Below, piece by piece: positions 1 through 8,360 of a stretch of 64,000 nt of DNA; positions within the stretch are counted from its first letter, which is position 1; each line of letters starts with the position of its first letter. Origin of the DNA: Archangium primigenium (GTDB lineage: Bacteria; Myxococcota; Myxococcia; Myxococcales; Myxococcaceae). The position numbers were made by a program, and so were the translations under genes. A model generated the notes under the pieces. The model ran no database searches, was not told where the DNA came from, and worked only from the letters and a program-made list of their open reading frames with translations. The DNA lies in NCBI RefSeq assembly GCF_016904885.1, contig NZ_JADWYI010000001.1:2976001-3040000 (forward strand), given 5' to 3'.

Positions 1-470
1 GGCAGGTGGGCGCCTTCTGCATCGACGAGTTCGAGTTCCCCAACCAGGCGGGCGTCGCGCCCCGGGTGGGCGTGTCCTGGCAGGACGCGCGCAACGAGTG
101 CGCGAAGATGGGCCGGCGCCTGTGCTCCGAGGAGGAGTGGGAGAAGGCCTGCAAGGGCCCGGGCAACCTGCGCTTCCCCTACGGCACCGCCTTCGAGGCG
201 CGCCGGTGCAACACCGAGGGCAATGCCGGGGACCGGGCGCGCTCGGGTGCCTTCACCACGTGCCGCTCGGGCTACGGCGTCATGGACCTGTCGGGCAACG
301 TGGCGGAGTGGACCGAGTCCGAGTTCGGGGATGCCCGGGGCCGGGTCCAGAAGGGAGGCTCCTTCAGCCGGCAGGAGATCTCCGCGCGGTGTGCCTCCCG
401 GGCGAGTGGAGAGCCGGAAGTGACGTCGGGTGAGGTGGGGTTCCGCTGCTGCATGGGGGTGAAGCGATGA
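1..470 (+). CDS. SUMF1/formylglycine-generating-enzyme-like domain protein (5' end cut by window)
   Basis: The frame is open from the first base, so the true start lies upstream and only the last ~155 residues are seen. They carry the C-terminal core of the SUMF1/FGE-sulfatase fold: a V-S-W-x-D-A stretch, the R-R-L-C-S-E-E-E-W-E block, G-V-M-D-L-S-G-N-V-A-E-W and the closing G-G-S-F...G-F-R-C. In true formylglycine-generating enzymes this fold converts a sulfatase cysteine to formylglycine. In myxobacteria most copies are divergent paralogues, some fused to kinases, so enzymatic activity is not assured. The extra cysteines suggest a secreted or lipoprotein form. The stop overlaps the next start by 4 bp (ATGA), implying translational coupling. 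The family call is firm; the role is not. Confidence 0.85.
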   Translation, partial: QVGAFCIDEFEFPNQAGVAPRVGVSWQDARNECAKMGRRLCSEEEWEKACKGPGNLRFPYGTAFEARRCNTEGNAGDRARSGAFTTCRSGYGVMDLSGNVAEWTESEFGDARGRVQKGGSFSRQEISARCASRASGEPEVTSGEVGFRCCMGVKR

Positions 471-1411
471 CGCGTTGGGGCCTGCTGCTGGTGTGGCTGG
501 TGGTGCTGCCGTGGGAGGCGTCCGCGCAGGCGGCGCGCCCGAAGGTGGTGGTGGTCAAGTCCTCCGGGCTCGCGTCGTACGCCTCGGTGGTGGCGGGCTT
601 CAGCGCCGAGGTGCGCGCCGAGGTGTCGGAGGTGGTGCTGGAGGACAGCGCGCAGGCGGCCTCGCGCGCCCTGCAGCGCATCGCGGCCCAGAAGCCCGCG
701 CTGGTGCTCGCCATCGGCCCCCTGGCGGCCAACTCCGCCCGCCGCGCCCTGGAGAAGGACGTGCCCGTCCTGTTCGCCATGGTGCCCTACTACGAGAAGT
801 ACGGCCTGGAGGGGCCCAACCTCACGGGCATCGCGCTCACCAGCGACTTCCGGCCCGAGCTCTCCTCGCTCAAGGCCCTGTCCGGCTCCATCAAGCGCGT
901 GGGCATCCTCCACGATCCGCGCTTCTCCGCGGGGCTGGTGGAGTCGGCGCAGTCGGCGGCCTCCGCCCTGGGCATGTCCATCGTGTCCCTGGAGACGGAT
1001 GGCCAGGGCAAGCTCGACAAGGTGCTCGCCAACGCCAAGGACAAGGTGGACGCGATGCTGATGGTGGCCGACAAGACGGTGGGCAACGCCGCCGTGGTGC
1101 AGGGCCTCATCACCTTCTGCGCCGCCCAGCGGCTGCCGCTCGTGGGCCTCACCCCCAGCCAGGTGAAGGAGGGCGCCACCCTGGCCCTCGCGCCGAGTCC
1201 CGTCACCATCGGTCAGCAGGCGGGACGGCTGGCCAACCGCATCATCCATGAACGGATCGACCCGGGCGCGCTCGCCGTGTCGCAGCCCGAGGGTCTGGAC
1301 ATGGCCGTCAACCTCTCCGCCGCGAGCAAGCTCGGAGGCTCCAAGGACGCGGTGCTGGAGCTGCTGCGCTTCGCCGCCAAGCGGGACTTCCCCGTGAGGG
1401 TCTTCGAGTGA
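467..1411 (+). CDS. ABC-transporter-type substrate-binding protein (TrpX/ABC_sub_bind family)
   Basis: A 314-residue protein with an N-terminal signal peptide (hydrophobic residues 5-15, likely cleavage after A-S-A near residue 20). The body is a two-lobed periplasmic binding fold of the ABC_sub_bind type. Family features visible are an early VVVVKSSG strand, an A-I-G-P-L-A-A-N-S segment, and a V-G-I-L-H-D-P-R-F-S turn starting the second lobe. Relatives bind small ligands such as tryptophan or other amino acids. No permease or ATPase lies nearby in view, so it may act as an orphan or sensory binding protein. It overlaps the SUMF1-like gene by 4 bp and purB by 4 bp, so the three genes look like one transcript. 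Confidence 0.82.
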   Translation: MTRWGLLLVWLVVLPWEASAQAARPKVVVVKSSGLASYASVVAGFSAEVRAEVSEVVLEDSAQAASRALQRIAAQKPALVLAIGPLAANSARRALEKDVPVLFAMVPYYEKYGLEGPNLTGIALTSDFRPELSSLKALSGSIKRVGILHDPRFSAGLVESAQSAASALGMSIVSLETDGQGKLDKVLANAKDKVDAMLMVADKTVGNAAVVQGLITFCAAQRLPLVGLTPSQVKEGATLALAPSPVTIGQQAGRLANRIIHERIDPGALAVSQPEGLDMAVNLSAASKLGGSKDAVLELLRFAAKRDFPVRVFE

Positions 1412-2721
1412 TTCCGCGCTACAGCCGCAAGGAGATGTCGTCTCTCTGGACCGACGTGGCCCGCCTGCGCCGCTGGCGCGACGTGGAGCTGGCCGCCCTG
1501 GAGGGCATGGTGGAGGCGGGCATCGCGCCGCGCGAGGCGCTCGCCGACTGCCTTGCGCGCGCCGGGGACTTCTCCGAGGCGGACGCCGCGCGCATCGAGG
1601 AGATCGAGCGCACCACCAAGCACGACGTCATCGCGTTCCTCACCTTCATGGAGGAGCGCATCGGCCCGAGCGCGCGCTGGCTGCACCTGGGCATGACGTC
1701 CTCGGACGTGCTGGACACGTCCCTGGGCATGGCGCTGCGCGAGGCGGCGGAGCTCATCCTCCAGGGCGTCACCCGGGCGATGGCCGCGGTGGAGAAGCGC
1801 GCCTTCGAGCACCAGCGCACGGTGATGATGGGCCGCAGCCACGGCATCCACGCCGAGCCCATCACCTTCGGCCACAAGCTGGCCATCTGGTACGACGAGC
1901 TGCGCCGCGCCCGGGTGCGGCTCGAGCACGCCCGGGACACCATCTCCGTGGGGATGATCTCCGGCGCGGTGGGCACGTTCGCGCACCTGCCGCCCTCGGT
2001 GGAGGAGTTCACCTGCCGGAAGCTCGGCCTGTCCCCCGCGCCGGCCTCCAGTCAGATCATCCAGCGCGACCGGCACGCCGAGTACTTCTCCGCCCTGGCG
2101 CTCCTGGGCGCGAGCCTGGAGAAGTTCGCCGTGGAGATCCGCCACCTGCAGCGCACCGAGGTGCGCGAGGTGGAGGAGCCCTTCACCGCGGGCCAGAAGG
2201 GCTCCTCCGCCATGCCCCACAAGCGCAACCCCATCCTCACGGAGAACCTCTCCGGCCTGGCGCGGCTGTTGCGCGGCTACGCGGTGAGCGCCCTGGAGGA
2301 CGTGGCGCTGTGGCACGAGCGCGACATCTCGCACTCGTCCGTGGAGCGCGTCATCGGGCCGGACGCCACCATCGTGGCGGACTTCATGCTGCACCGCTTC
2401 TCCGGGCTGATGGAGAACCTGCGCGTCTACCCCGAGCAGATGAAGAAGAACCTGGAGCTGCTCGGCGGGGTGGTCAACTCGCAGCGGATCTTGCTGGAGC
2501 TCGCGCGCAAGGGCATGGACCGGCAGGCCGCGTACGTCATCGTCCAGCGCAACGCCATGCGCATGTTCGAGCACGGTGGCACGTTCCGCGAGGCGCTCGC
2601 CCAGGACGGGGACTTGCTCGCGGTGATGACGCCCGCGGAGATCGAGGCCTGCTTCTCGGCCGACTACCACCTCAAGCACGTGGAGGACATCTTCCAGCGG
2701 GTGTTCGGCCGGCGCGCCTGA
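1408..2721 (+). CDS. purB: adenylosuccinate lyase
   Basis: A 437-residue cytoplasmic enzyme of purine synthesis. It cleaves SAICAR to AICAR plus fumarate, and adenylosuccinate to AMP plus fumarate. It opens with the family's typical M-I-P-R-Y-S-R. The fumarase/ASL signature [11 protein letters not shown] is near residues 269-279, the T-S-S-D-V-L-D segment near 93-99, and [10 protein letters not shown] holds the catalytic His region near 142. Length matches the bacterial family. The GTG start lies inside the stop of the substrate-binding-protein gene (GTGA overlap). purC, the preceding pathway step, lies immediately downstream in convergent orientation. Confidence 0.97.
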   Translation: MIPRYSRKEMSSLWTDVARLRRWRDVELAALEGMVEAGIAPREALADCLARAGDFSEADAARIEEIERTTKHDVIAFLTFMEERIGPSARWLHLGMTSSDVLDTSLGMALREAAELILQGVTRAMAAVEKRAFEHQRTVMMGRSHGIHAEPITFGHKLAIWYDELRRARVRLEHARDTISVGMISGAVGTFAHLPPSVEEFTCRKLGLSPAPASSQIIQRDRHAEYFSALALLGASLEKFAVEIRHLQRTEVREVEEPFTAGQKGSSAMPHKRNPILTENLSGLARLLRGYAVSALEDVALWHERDISHSSVERVIGPDATIVADFMLHRFSGLMENLRVYPEQMKKNLELLGGVVNSQRILLELARKGMDRQAAYVIVQRNAMRMFEHGGTFREALAQDGDLLAVMTPAEIEACFSADYHLKHVEDIFQRVFGRRA

Positions 2722-2727
2722 GGGGTG

Positions 2728-2751
2728 GGGCCCCGGTCCGGTCCGGGGCCC
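2728..2751. terminator. GC-rich hairpin between convergent purB and purC
   Basis: A perfect 9-bp inverted repeat, GGGCCCCGG and CCGGGGCCC, with a 6-nt loop sits in the 40-bp gap between the two convergent stop codons. It has no T-run, so it would be a non-canonical bidirectional terminator or an mRNA 3'-end stabiliser. Confidence 0.6.
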
Positions 2752-2761
2752 GCTGCTGGCA

Positions 2762-3721
2762 CTAGAGGTAGCCGCGGGCCTGGAGGTTCTTCTCCAGGCG
2801 CGCCTGCACGTCGCCGGGCGTGAGCACCAGGGGCGTGCCGGTGATCTGCTCGTAGGCCGCCAGGTACGTGCGCGCGGTGGACACGCGCACCTCCTCGGGG
2901 ATCTCCGGCAGGGGGCCGTGGCCCTGGAAGCCGCGCTCGCGGATGAGCCACTGGCGCAGGTTCTCCTTGTCGAGCATCCGCTGATCCTCGCCCCGGGACA
3001 AGCGCGCCTCGTACTCGTCCGCCATCCAGTAGCGGCTGGAGTCGGGCGTGTGGATCTCGTCGATCACGAACAGCTCGTCGCCCACCTTGCCGAACTCGTA
3101 CTTGGTATCCACGAGGAGGAGGCCCCGGGTGCGTGCCCACTTCTGGCCCTCGAGGAACAGGGCCCGGGCCGCCTCGGTGATGCGCGCCCAGTCGCGTGCG
3201 CTGGCGAGGCCGCGGGCGAGCAGCTCCTTCTCGGAGATGGGCTCGTCGTGCTGGCCCTTGGGCGCCTTGGTGGACGGGGTGAAGAGCGGGGCGGGGAAGG
3301 CCTCGTCCTTGCGCATCCCGTCGGGCAGGGGCAGGCCGTAGGCCGTGTGCGTGCCCTTCTGGTAGTCGCGCCACAGGCTGCCGGTGAGGTAGCCGCGCAC
3401 GACCACCTCCAGCGCGAAGGGCTGGCAGGCGCGCGCCACCGTCACGTTCGGATCCGGCACGTCCAGCACGTGGTTGGGCACGATGTGGCGCGTGCGCTCG
3501 AACCAGAAGTTCGTCAGCCGGTTGAGCACCTCGCCCTTGAAGGGGATGGTGGTCAGCACGTGGTCGAACGCGGACAGCCGGTCCGAGGTGACGAGGACGA
3601 GCCTGTCCCCCTGGCGGTAGGTGTCGCGCACCTTGCCCTGGTAGTGCTGGCCGAGGGAGGACGGGAGCTGCGGACGCCCGAGCGTCTGGGACAGCTGGGC
3701 GTGGAGTGCGGAGGTGGTCAC
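2762..3721 (-). CDS. purC: phosphoribosylaminoimidazole-succinocarboxamide synthase (SAICAR synthetase)
   Basis: A 319-residue ATP-dependent ligase that joins aspartate to CAIR to make SAICAR, the substrate of the neighbouring PurB. The start is taken as the GTG at 3721 because the family-typical opening G-K-V-R-D-T-Y follows about 30 residues later. The frame is open further upstream, but that part has no family similarity. Visible motifs are the SAICAR synthetase signature V-V-R-G-Y-L-T-G-S-L-W near residues 107-117 and D-T-K-Y-E-F-G near 217. Length matches the longer bacterial/yeast-like form (about 300 residues) rather than the short E. coli form (about 237). Confidence 0.96.
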   Translation of the reverse strand: MTTSALHAQLSQTLGRPQLPSSLGQHYQGKVRDTYRQGDRLVLVTSDRLSAFDHVLTTIPFKGEVLNRLTNFWFERTRHIVPNHVLDVPDPNVTVARACQPFALEVVVRGYLTGSLWRDYQKGTHTAYGLPLPDGMRKDEAFPAPLFTPSTKAPKGQHDEPISEKELLARGLASARDWARITEAARALFLEGQKWARTRGLLLVDTKYEFGKVGDELFVIDEIHTPDSSRYWMADEYEARLSRGEDQRMLDKENLRQWLIRERGFQGHGPLPEIPEEVRVSTARTYLAAYEQITGTPLVLTPGDVQARLEKNLQARGYL

Positions 3722-3771
3722 GGCGGAGGGCGCCTCGGCCCCGGCATGGGGCGGCAAAGGCGCTCCGGACT

Positions 3772-4359
3772 CTACTGGACCGCGCCCGGCAGGGAAGCGG
3801 GACCGTAGGCCGCCGCCATGTAGAGGAACGCGGGGTTGATGCGCAGGTTGCCGTCCACGTAGGCCGCCGCGTACGGCGCGCTGGAGGCGCGATCCACCTG
3901 CACCATGCCCTGGGGCTGGATGTGCCAGTGCGCCAGCAGCGTGCGCGCCACGAGCTCCGCCACCTCGCGCTCGGACAGCCCCTGCAGGCTCTCGCGGCGA
4001 TCCTCCTGCCAGCGCTCGCCCGCGCGCCCATCGAAGCTCAGCTGCAGCGGCGCGCCCGCGTCCGGCGCCTGGAGCAGGTCCGTTCGGGCCTCGAAGCCCG
4101 GGGCCGCCACCAGCTCGCCGCCCACGCTGATGGGAAAGAGCATGGGCGCCTGCGCCGCCTGGCCCGCCTCCGACTCGGAGATGCGTGCCACCTCGCGGTA
4201 GAGGTCCAGGCGCGTGGCGGGGTTCTCGAACTCCAGCAGTTCGGGGGGATTGGTGAGGGCCTGGCGCGCACCAGGAGCCGCGCGCACGGGCACGCCCCCG
4301 ACGCCACAACCCGTCAGGACCACGAGAGAAAGGATCAAGCCAGGGATCCAGCGCCGCAT
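3772..4359 (-). CDS. conserved lipoprotein of unknown function
   Basis: A 195-residue protein beginning M-R-R-W-I-P-G with a short hydrophobic segment ending L-T-G-C, a good lipobox with Cys18 as the lipidated residue. The mature part has no domain I recognise. It contains a His-Trp-His run (A-H-W-H-I-Q) and a C-terminal stretch N-P-A-F-L-Y-M-A-A-A-Y. The start at 4359 is chosen because it places the lipobox correctly, although the frame stays open far upstream across trmJ. Its promoter region is shared with the divergent trmJ, whose start is only ~50 bp away. Likely periplasmic or outer-membrane; function unknown. Confidence 0.75.
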   Translation of the reverse strand: MRRWIPGLILSLVVLTGCGVGGVPVRAAPGARQALTNPPELLEFENPATRLDLYREVARISESEAGQAAQAPMLFPISVGGELVAAPGFEARTDLLQAPDAGAPLQLSFDGRAGERWQEDRRESLQGLSEREVAELVARTLLAHWHIQPQGMVQVDRASSAPYAAAYVDGNLRINPAFLYMAAAYGPASLPGAVQ

Positions 4360-4410
4360 CCGGGGGAATATACCGATGCACCCCGGGCTCGGGAAGCTAA
4401 ACTCAGGCCC

Positions 4411-5196
4411 ATGCTCGCGGCGGCGAACCTCACCGTTGTCCTTCATCAGACGAGATCTCCCGACAACCTGGGCGCCGTGGCCCGGTTGATGGCCAATTTT
4501 GATTTTTCCCGGCTCGTGCTCTCCGAGCCCACGGCCCATGTCTTCCAGGGCGCCGAGCGCATGGCGGTCAAGGGTCAGGCGGTGCTCGCGGGGGTGACCG
4601 TGGTCCAGAGCCTGCCCGAGGCGCTCCAGGACTGCGTGTACGCGGTGGGCACCACTTCTCGCACCCAGATCGAGGGCCGCGCGCCGTCGCTCACGCCGGA
4701 GGAGGCGGTGGCGCGGCTGGCCGAGCAGAGCCAGCGGGGGCGGGTGGCGCTGGTGTTGGGCGGCGAGCAGCGGGGGCTGTCCAACGAGGAGCTGGCGTTC
4801 TGTTCGGATCTGCTCGTCATCCCCACGGGGCAGGTGCAGCCCTCCATGAACCTGGCCCAGGCGGCGGCGGTGCTGCTCTACCTGTGCGCGCGGGCGGGTC
4901 AGGCGCCCAGCGGCCCGGCGCCGCGGCTGCGGGAGGAGCCGGGCGCGCGCATGGGCACGGTGGGGGCGCTGGGCGAGCGCATGCGCCAGGTCTTCCTGGA
5001 GGCGCAGTTCCTCAACCCCCAGGCGCCCGAGCACGTGCTGCGCGAGCTGGAGCGCAGCCTCTTGCGCGCGGAGTTGACGCAGCGCGAGGCGGAGCTGTGG
5101 CTCACCGCCTTCAAGCACGTGTCGCGGGTGATGAAACGCGAAGGGGGCGCTCCCCGAGAGGAAGCGCCCCCTGGACACCCCGGACGGGGAGTCTAG
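4411..5196 (+). CDS. trmJ: tRNA (cytidine/uridine-2'-O-)-methyltransferase, TrmH/TrmJ family
   Basis: A 261-residue SPOUT-class RNA methyltransferase. The three knotted-fold motifs are visible: motif 1 (S-P-D-N-L-G-A-V-A-R) at residues 16-25, motif 2 (L-V-L-G-G-E-Q-R-G-L) near 112-121, and motif 3 (P-S-M-N-L-A-Q-A) near 139-146, which together bind S-adenosylmethionine. The ~100-residue C-terminal extension is typical of TrmJ, which methylates position 32 of several tRNAs. The ATG at 4411 is chosen because the conserved N-terminus begins there. The last 18 codons include a strong palindrome (5142-5172), and the TAG stop overlaps the stop of the convergent downstream gene through a CTAG palindrome. 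Confidence 0.92.
   Translation: MLAAANLTVVLHQTRSPDNLGAVARLMANFDFSRLVLSEPTAHVFQGAERMAVKGQAVLAGVTVVQSLPEALQDCVYAVGTTSRTQIEGRAPSLTPEEAVARLAEQSQRGRVALVLGGEQRGLSNEELAFCSDLLVIPTGQVQPSMNLAQAAAVLLYLCARAGQAPSGPAPRLREEPGARMGTVGALGERMRQVFLEAQFLNPQAPEHVLRELERSLLRAELTQREAELWLTAFKHVSRVMKREGGAPREEAPPGHPGRGV
5142..5172 (-). terminator. hairpin in the trmJ tail, likely serving the convergent small gene
   Basis: A perfect 10-bp inverted repeat (AGGGGGCGCT and AGCGCCCCCT, 11-nt loop) lies inside the last codons of trmJ. It is only about 20 nt beyond the stop codon of the minus-strand gene at 5193, so it is well placed to terminate that gene, although no T-run follows. Confidence 0.5.
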
Positions 5197-5456
5197 GCCG
5201 CGGCCTTCTTGTAGGTCTCGTCGTAGTGCTTGGTGCACAGGCCGCCCTTGTCCGTCTTGGTGCGGCACTCCGGCTTGGAGCAGGTGCGGTAGCGCGAGTG
5301 GGGCAGGTCGCCCTGGCGCCACTTCTTGAAGTGGAAGAAGCAGTAGCTCTTGGCGCGGTAGGGGCGCTTGCAGCCCTCGACGCTGCAGGCCTTCTTGCCG
5401 TTGCCCTTGGCCGTGCGCGGCCAGCTCTTCAGGGTCGTCTTCTGTGCTTCAGCCAT
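5193..5456 (-). CDS. small basic protein with two identically spaced Cys/His knuckles
   Basis: An 87-residue lysine-rich protein. Two C-x4-C-x9-C-x2-H motifs have identical spacing (Cys24, Cys29, Cys39, His42 and Cys59, Cys64, Cys74, His77), so it should bind two zinc ions. I do not recognise a named family. The basic charge and duplicated CCCH pattern suggest nucleic-acid or ribosome binding, which is inference. The start is set by the ATG at 5456 with an AGGAG site 7 nt upstream. The gene stands alone, convergent with trmJ. A strong ribosome binding site and a compact lysine-rich make-up fit a highly expressed protein. Confidence 0.82.
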   Translation of the reverse strand: MAEAQKTTLKSWPRTAKGNGKKACSVEGCKRPYRAKSYCFFHFKKWRQGDLPHSRYRTCSKPECRTKTDKGGLCTKHYDETYKKAAA

Positions 5457-5574
5457 GGAATTGCTCCTGTTGCATCGCTGCGGAGGTGATGCGCAAGGAG
5501 CGTCGTGTAGCGCTGGCTCTAACGGAACGCAAGGAGGCAGGCGGGGAGCCAGGCCCTGCCCGCCGCCGTCCGCC

Positions 5575-6780
5575 TCAGGGCGAGACGGCCTTGGCCGGCG
5601 GCACGGGCGGCCCCAGGGGCCCACTGCCTCCCGTGCCCGCCTGCTCGTCTGCTGGGGTCTCGGGCTGTACGTGGCGCGAGGGGGTGGTGGTCTTGGCGGA
5701 GAGGGCCGGGGTCTCGCCGGGCTGGTCCTCCAGCCGCACCCGCATGCGCAGGGGGTGCTCGCCGCGCCGCACCCGCAGCGTCACGTTGCCGCCCACGCCC
5801 CGCACCGCCACCTGCCAGCGCAGGTTGTGGGCGCGTTGAATCTGGGAGGTGTCCATGCCCTCGATGACGTCGCCCACCTGGAGCCCGGCGCGCGAGGCGG
5901 GGCCTCCGTCCAGCACCTCTGACACCACCACGCCCCGGGGGCGCACCAGCCCGTAGGCCTCCACCACGTCCGGCGTGCAGTCCTGCACGGAGACGCCCAT
6001 CCAGCCCCGGCGCACGCGGCCGTACTTGCGCAGGTGCGGCAGCACCGCCTTGGCGATGTCCACGGGGATGGCGAAGCCGATGCCCTGGCCCGCGACGTTG
6101 ACGGCGTTGGCGACCGCCACCACCTCGCCGTGCAGGTCCAGCACCGGCCCCCCCGAGTTGCCCGGGTTGATGGACGCGTCCACCTGCATGTAGTCGAAGT
6201 CGCCGTCGCGCCCGCTGGGCGTCACGTCCGTGCGGCCCTTGGCGCTCACCACGCCCGCGGTCACCGAGTGCGTCAGGCCGAACGGGTTGCCGATGACCAC
6301 CACCCACTCGCCCACGTCCACGCGCGTGGCGGAGGACAGCTTGAGCACCGGCAGCTTGTGCGGGGCATGGATGCGCAAGAGCGCGAAGTCCGTGCGGGTG
6401 TCCTCGCCCACGAGCTCCGCCTCGTACTCCTCGGCCTGGCCGTGTCCCGAGTACACCGAGATGCTGATGTCCTCGGCGCCCTCGATGACATGGGCGCTCG
6501 TGAGGATGTAGCCGTCCGGGTGGATGATGAAGCCCGAGCCGATGCCCTTCTGCGTCTCGCCCTCCGAGCCGGGCGTGGGGTTGGGCTGTCGGGTGGTGAT
6601 GGACACCACCGCGGGCAGCGCGGCCGTGGCCACCTGACTCAGCGCGGAGCGCTCCTGTCGGACCGACCGCTGCCGGGAATCCTCCCACAGCTTGTCCGCC
6701 CGCTCGGCGGCTCTTCCCCAGGCTGGCGCGCCGAGCAGCGTTGCCAGCGCGACACCCTTCCACCACCGTCCACCGACCAT
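5575..6780 (-). CDS. HtrA/DegP-type trypsin-like serine protease with PDZ domain
   Basis: A 401-residue exported protease. A signal peptide spans residues ~1-25 (A-W-G-R-A-A cleavage region). The S1C protease domain (~45-250) has the full triad: His97 in T-S-A-H-V-I, Asp131 in T-D-F-A-L-L-R and Ser209 in G-N-S-G-G-P. One PDZ domain follows (~265-355), then a Pro/Thr-rich tail. DegP/DegQ proteins degrade or refold damaged envelope proteins. A single PDZ domain makes it DegS/HtrA-like in layout, but the signal peptide looks cleavable rather than a membrane anchor. The gene downstream on the same strand is the small cys-rich gene (gap ~120 bp). Confidence 0.93.
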   Translation of the reverse strand: MVGGRWWKGVALATLLGAPAWGRAAERADKLWEDSRQRSVRQERSALSQVATAALPAVVSITTRQPNPTPGSEGETQKGIGSGFIIHPDGYILTSAHVIEGAEDISISVYSGHGQAEEYEAELVGEDTRTDFALLRIHAPHKLPVLKLSSATRVDVGEWVVVIGNPFGLTHSVTAGVVSAKGRTDVTPSGRDGDFDYMQVDASINPGNSGGPVLDLHGEVVAVANAVNVAGQGIGFAIPVDIAKAVLPHLRKYGRVRRGWMGVSVQDCTPDVVEAYGLVRPRGVVVSEVLDGGPASRAGLQVGDVIEGMDTSQIQRAHNLRWQVAVRGVGGNVTLRVRRGEHPLRMRVRLEDQPGETPALSAKTTTPSRHVQPETPADEQAGTGGSGPLGPPVPPAKAVSP

Positions 6781-6857
6781 CGTCCCGCCTCCGGACCACC
6801 CGCCTCGTCACAACCTAGGGAGGCGGCCCCCGGAGGGGAAGCGGGCTCGGGGGACAG

Positions 6858-7175
6858 TTACTTCTTCTGGGCGATGAGGCGATCAATCGCCGCCCGATCC
6901 TCGTGGGTGATGCGCTCGCGCGGCGCCGGGGGAGGGGCCGGAGCCACCGCCGGAACCACCTGCTTCGTCGTGCGCTTGACGGCGCTCTCCGCCTGATCCA
7001 ACGCGTCCGTCAGCCCGTTCTTCACCCGCTCCACCCGTGTCGGGGGCTGCACGTTGCGCTTCCACGTGCGCTGGGCGAGTTCCACCGGCGTGCGGCCGTC
7101 GATCTCCACCGTCGCCAGACCCACCCCGAGTCCCACCGCGCAGGCCGTCCAGATCAGGAACTTCAGGAAACCCAT
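6858..7175 (-). CDS. small membrane-anchored hypothetical protein
   Basis: A 105-residue protein starting M-G-F-L-K-F-L-I-W with a single hydrophobic segment (residues 3-22) ending near A-T-V-E-I. It could be a signal anchor or a signal peptide. The rest is charged and probably helical, with an Ala/Pro-rich stretch (V-V-P-A-V-A-P-A-P-P-P-A-P) near 73-84 and a basic C-terminus. No family is recognised. The start has a GGAGG site upstream in the 100-bp divergent region shared with the CFI-box gene. It lies 77 bp upstream of the HtrA gene on the same strand and could be co-transcribed with it. Confidence 0.75.
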   Translation of the reverse strand: MGFLKFLIWTACAVGLGVGLATVEIDGRTPVELAQRTWKRNVQPPTRVERVKNGLTDALDQAESAVKRTTKQVVPAVAPAPPPAPRERITHEDRAAIDRLIAQKK

Positions 7176-7277
7176 TGTTCACACCCTCCTACCCCGTCAT
7201 ACATTTGGTGGACCGAAGGGGCCAGTTTCCGGCGGAAGCGGGGGAAGGACGCTGACAGGGGAGGGGGGCTGCCCGTA

Positions 7278-8360
7278 ATGTGCGCCGCCTTGCAGCCCGA
7301 AGACTTCCTCCAGGCGGCCCGTGCGCGGGCCGAGACCCTTTCGCCCCCGCGGGCCCAGGAGGCGCGCGAGCAGTTGCGTGCCCTGGCCCTGGGCCTGTTC
7401 TCCCGGATTCCCGAGCCGCCGGTGTACCACCGCGCGGGTGACCCGGCGCGTCAGCAGGCCGAGGCGCTCTTGCCAGAGGTGGAGAAGGTGCTGGCGCTGG
7501 GGCTGGCGGTGCGGCGCGACTCGGGGGCCTGGGAGGCGGGGGACAAGCTCATCGCCGCGCTCGAGCGGCATGGCGAGGCGCTGTGCCTCACGGGGGATGG
7601 GCGGCTCGCGCAGGCCGAGGAGGCGTGGCGGCACGCCATGGATCTGGAGCGGCTGGCGCATCCCCTGCGCGCGTTCGGCGCGAGCCCGCGCGGCGTGGAG
7701 CCGGTGTTCGATCGGACGACGGGCGCTTCCCGGTTCGACCCGCGCGAGGAGCCCGTGGCGCGGCTCAAGCTCGTGTGCCCCAACACGGGCTGCAAGCGCG
7801 TCAACGAGTATGGCTACGTGCCGGGCCCGGGGACGCGCCCCTACGTGTGCCCCGCCTGCCGCACGCCCTTCCTGGCGTACTTCGGTGAGCTGCGCGGGCT
7901 GGAGATCGAGCACAAGAGCAGCTCGCGGCGCTTCCTGTTCACGGTGGCGGAGATCCGCGGCTCGGGCGTGTCGCGCGTCGAGTTCGAGGAGGCGAGCGGC
8001 GATGAGTTCCCGGCGGCCCGCGGCGATCTGCTCGTGTTCCTCTACACCGAGGCGCGCGAACTCAAGGCGGTGGTGAACCAGACGAACCAGCGGCTGATGT
8101 GGATCTCCCCCGCCGGCTCGTGCTTCGTGGTGACGGCGGCGTTCGGCGAGGGCGCGCCGGAGCTGGTGGCGTTCCGGGCGTTCCGGGACGAGGTGTTGCG
8201 CCGGCATGCCTGGGGACGGGGCTTCATCCGCGTCTACTACCGGCATGGACCTGGACTGGCGCGTTGGGTCGTGGCCCGGCCGTGGGTGCGCCGCCAGGTG
8301 CGGCGGGCGCTCGGGCGGGTGCATGGCGTGTTGCGCACGACGAGGAGTACACACACATGA
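7278..8360 (+). CDS. zinc-ribbon protein with CFI-box C-terminal domain
   Basis: A 360-residue protein. The N-terminal half is helical. A zinc ribbon (C-x4-C ... C-x2-C in V-C-P-N-T-G-C and Y-V-C-P-A-C) lies near residues 168-198. A beta-rich segment follows. The C-terminus has a C-F-V-V-T-A-A-F-G motif near residue 283 followed by F-R-x-F-R-D-E-V-L and an Arg-rich tail, the pattern of CFI-box-CTERM domains (usual form C-F-I-A-T-A-A-Y-G). The function of that domain is unknown. The start at 7278 is inferred because the open frame upstream shows no sensible protein. It overlaps the thioredoxin gene by 4 bp (ATGA). Confidence 0.78.
   Translation: MCAALQPEDFLQAARARAETLSPPRAQEAREQLRALALGLFSRIPEPPVYHRAGDPARQQAEALLPEVEKVLALGLAVRRDSGAWEAGDKLIAALERHGEALCLTGDGRLAQAEEAWRHAMDLERLAHPLRAFGASPRGVEPVFDRTTGASRFDPREEPVARLKLVCPNTGCKRVNEYGYVPGPGTRPYVCPACRTPFLAYFGELRGLEIEHKSSSRRFLFTVAEIRGSGVSRVEFEEASGDEFPAARGDLLVFLYTEARELKAVVNQTNQRLMWISPAGSCFVVTAAFGEGAPELVAFRAFRDEVLRRHAWGRGFIRVYYRHGPGLARWVVARPWVRRQVRRALGRVHGVLRTTRSTHT

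Noticed and set aside
1213-2679. A 488-codon minus-strand frame opposite purB
   Set aside because: PurB on the plus strand is unmistakable; the antisense product has no motif.
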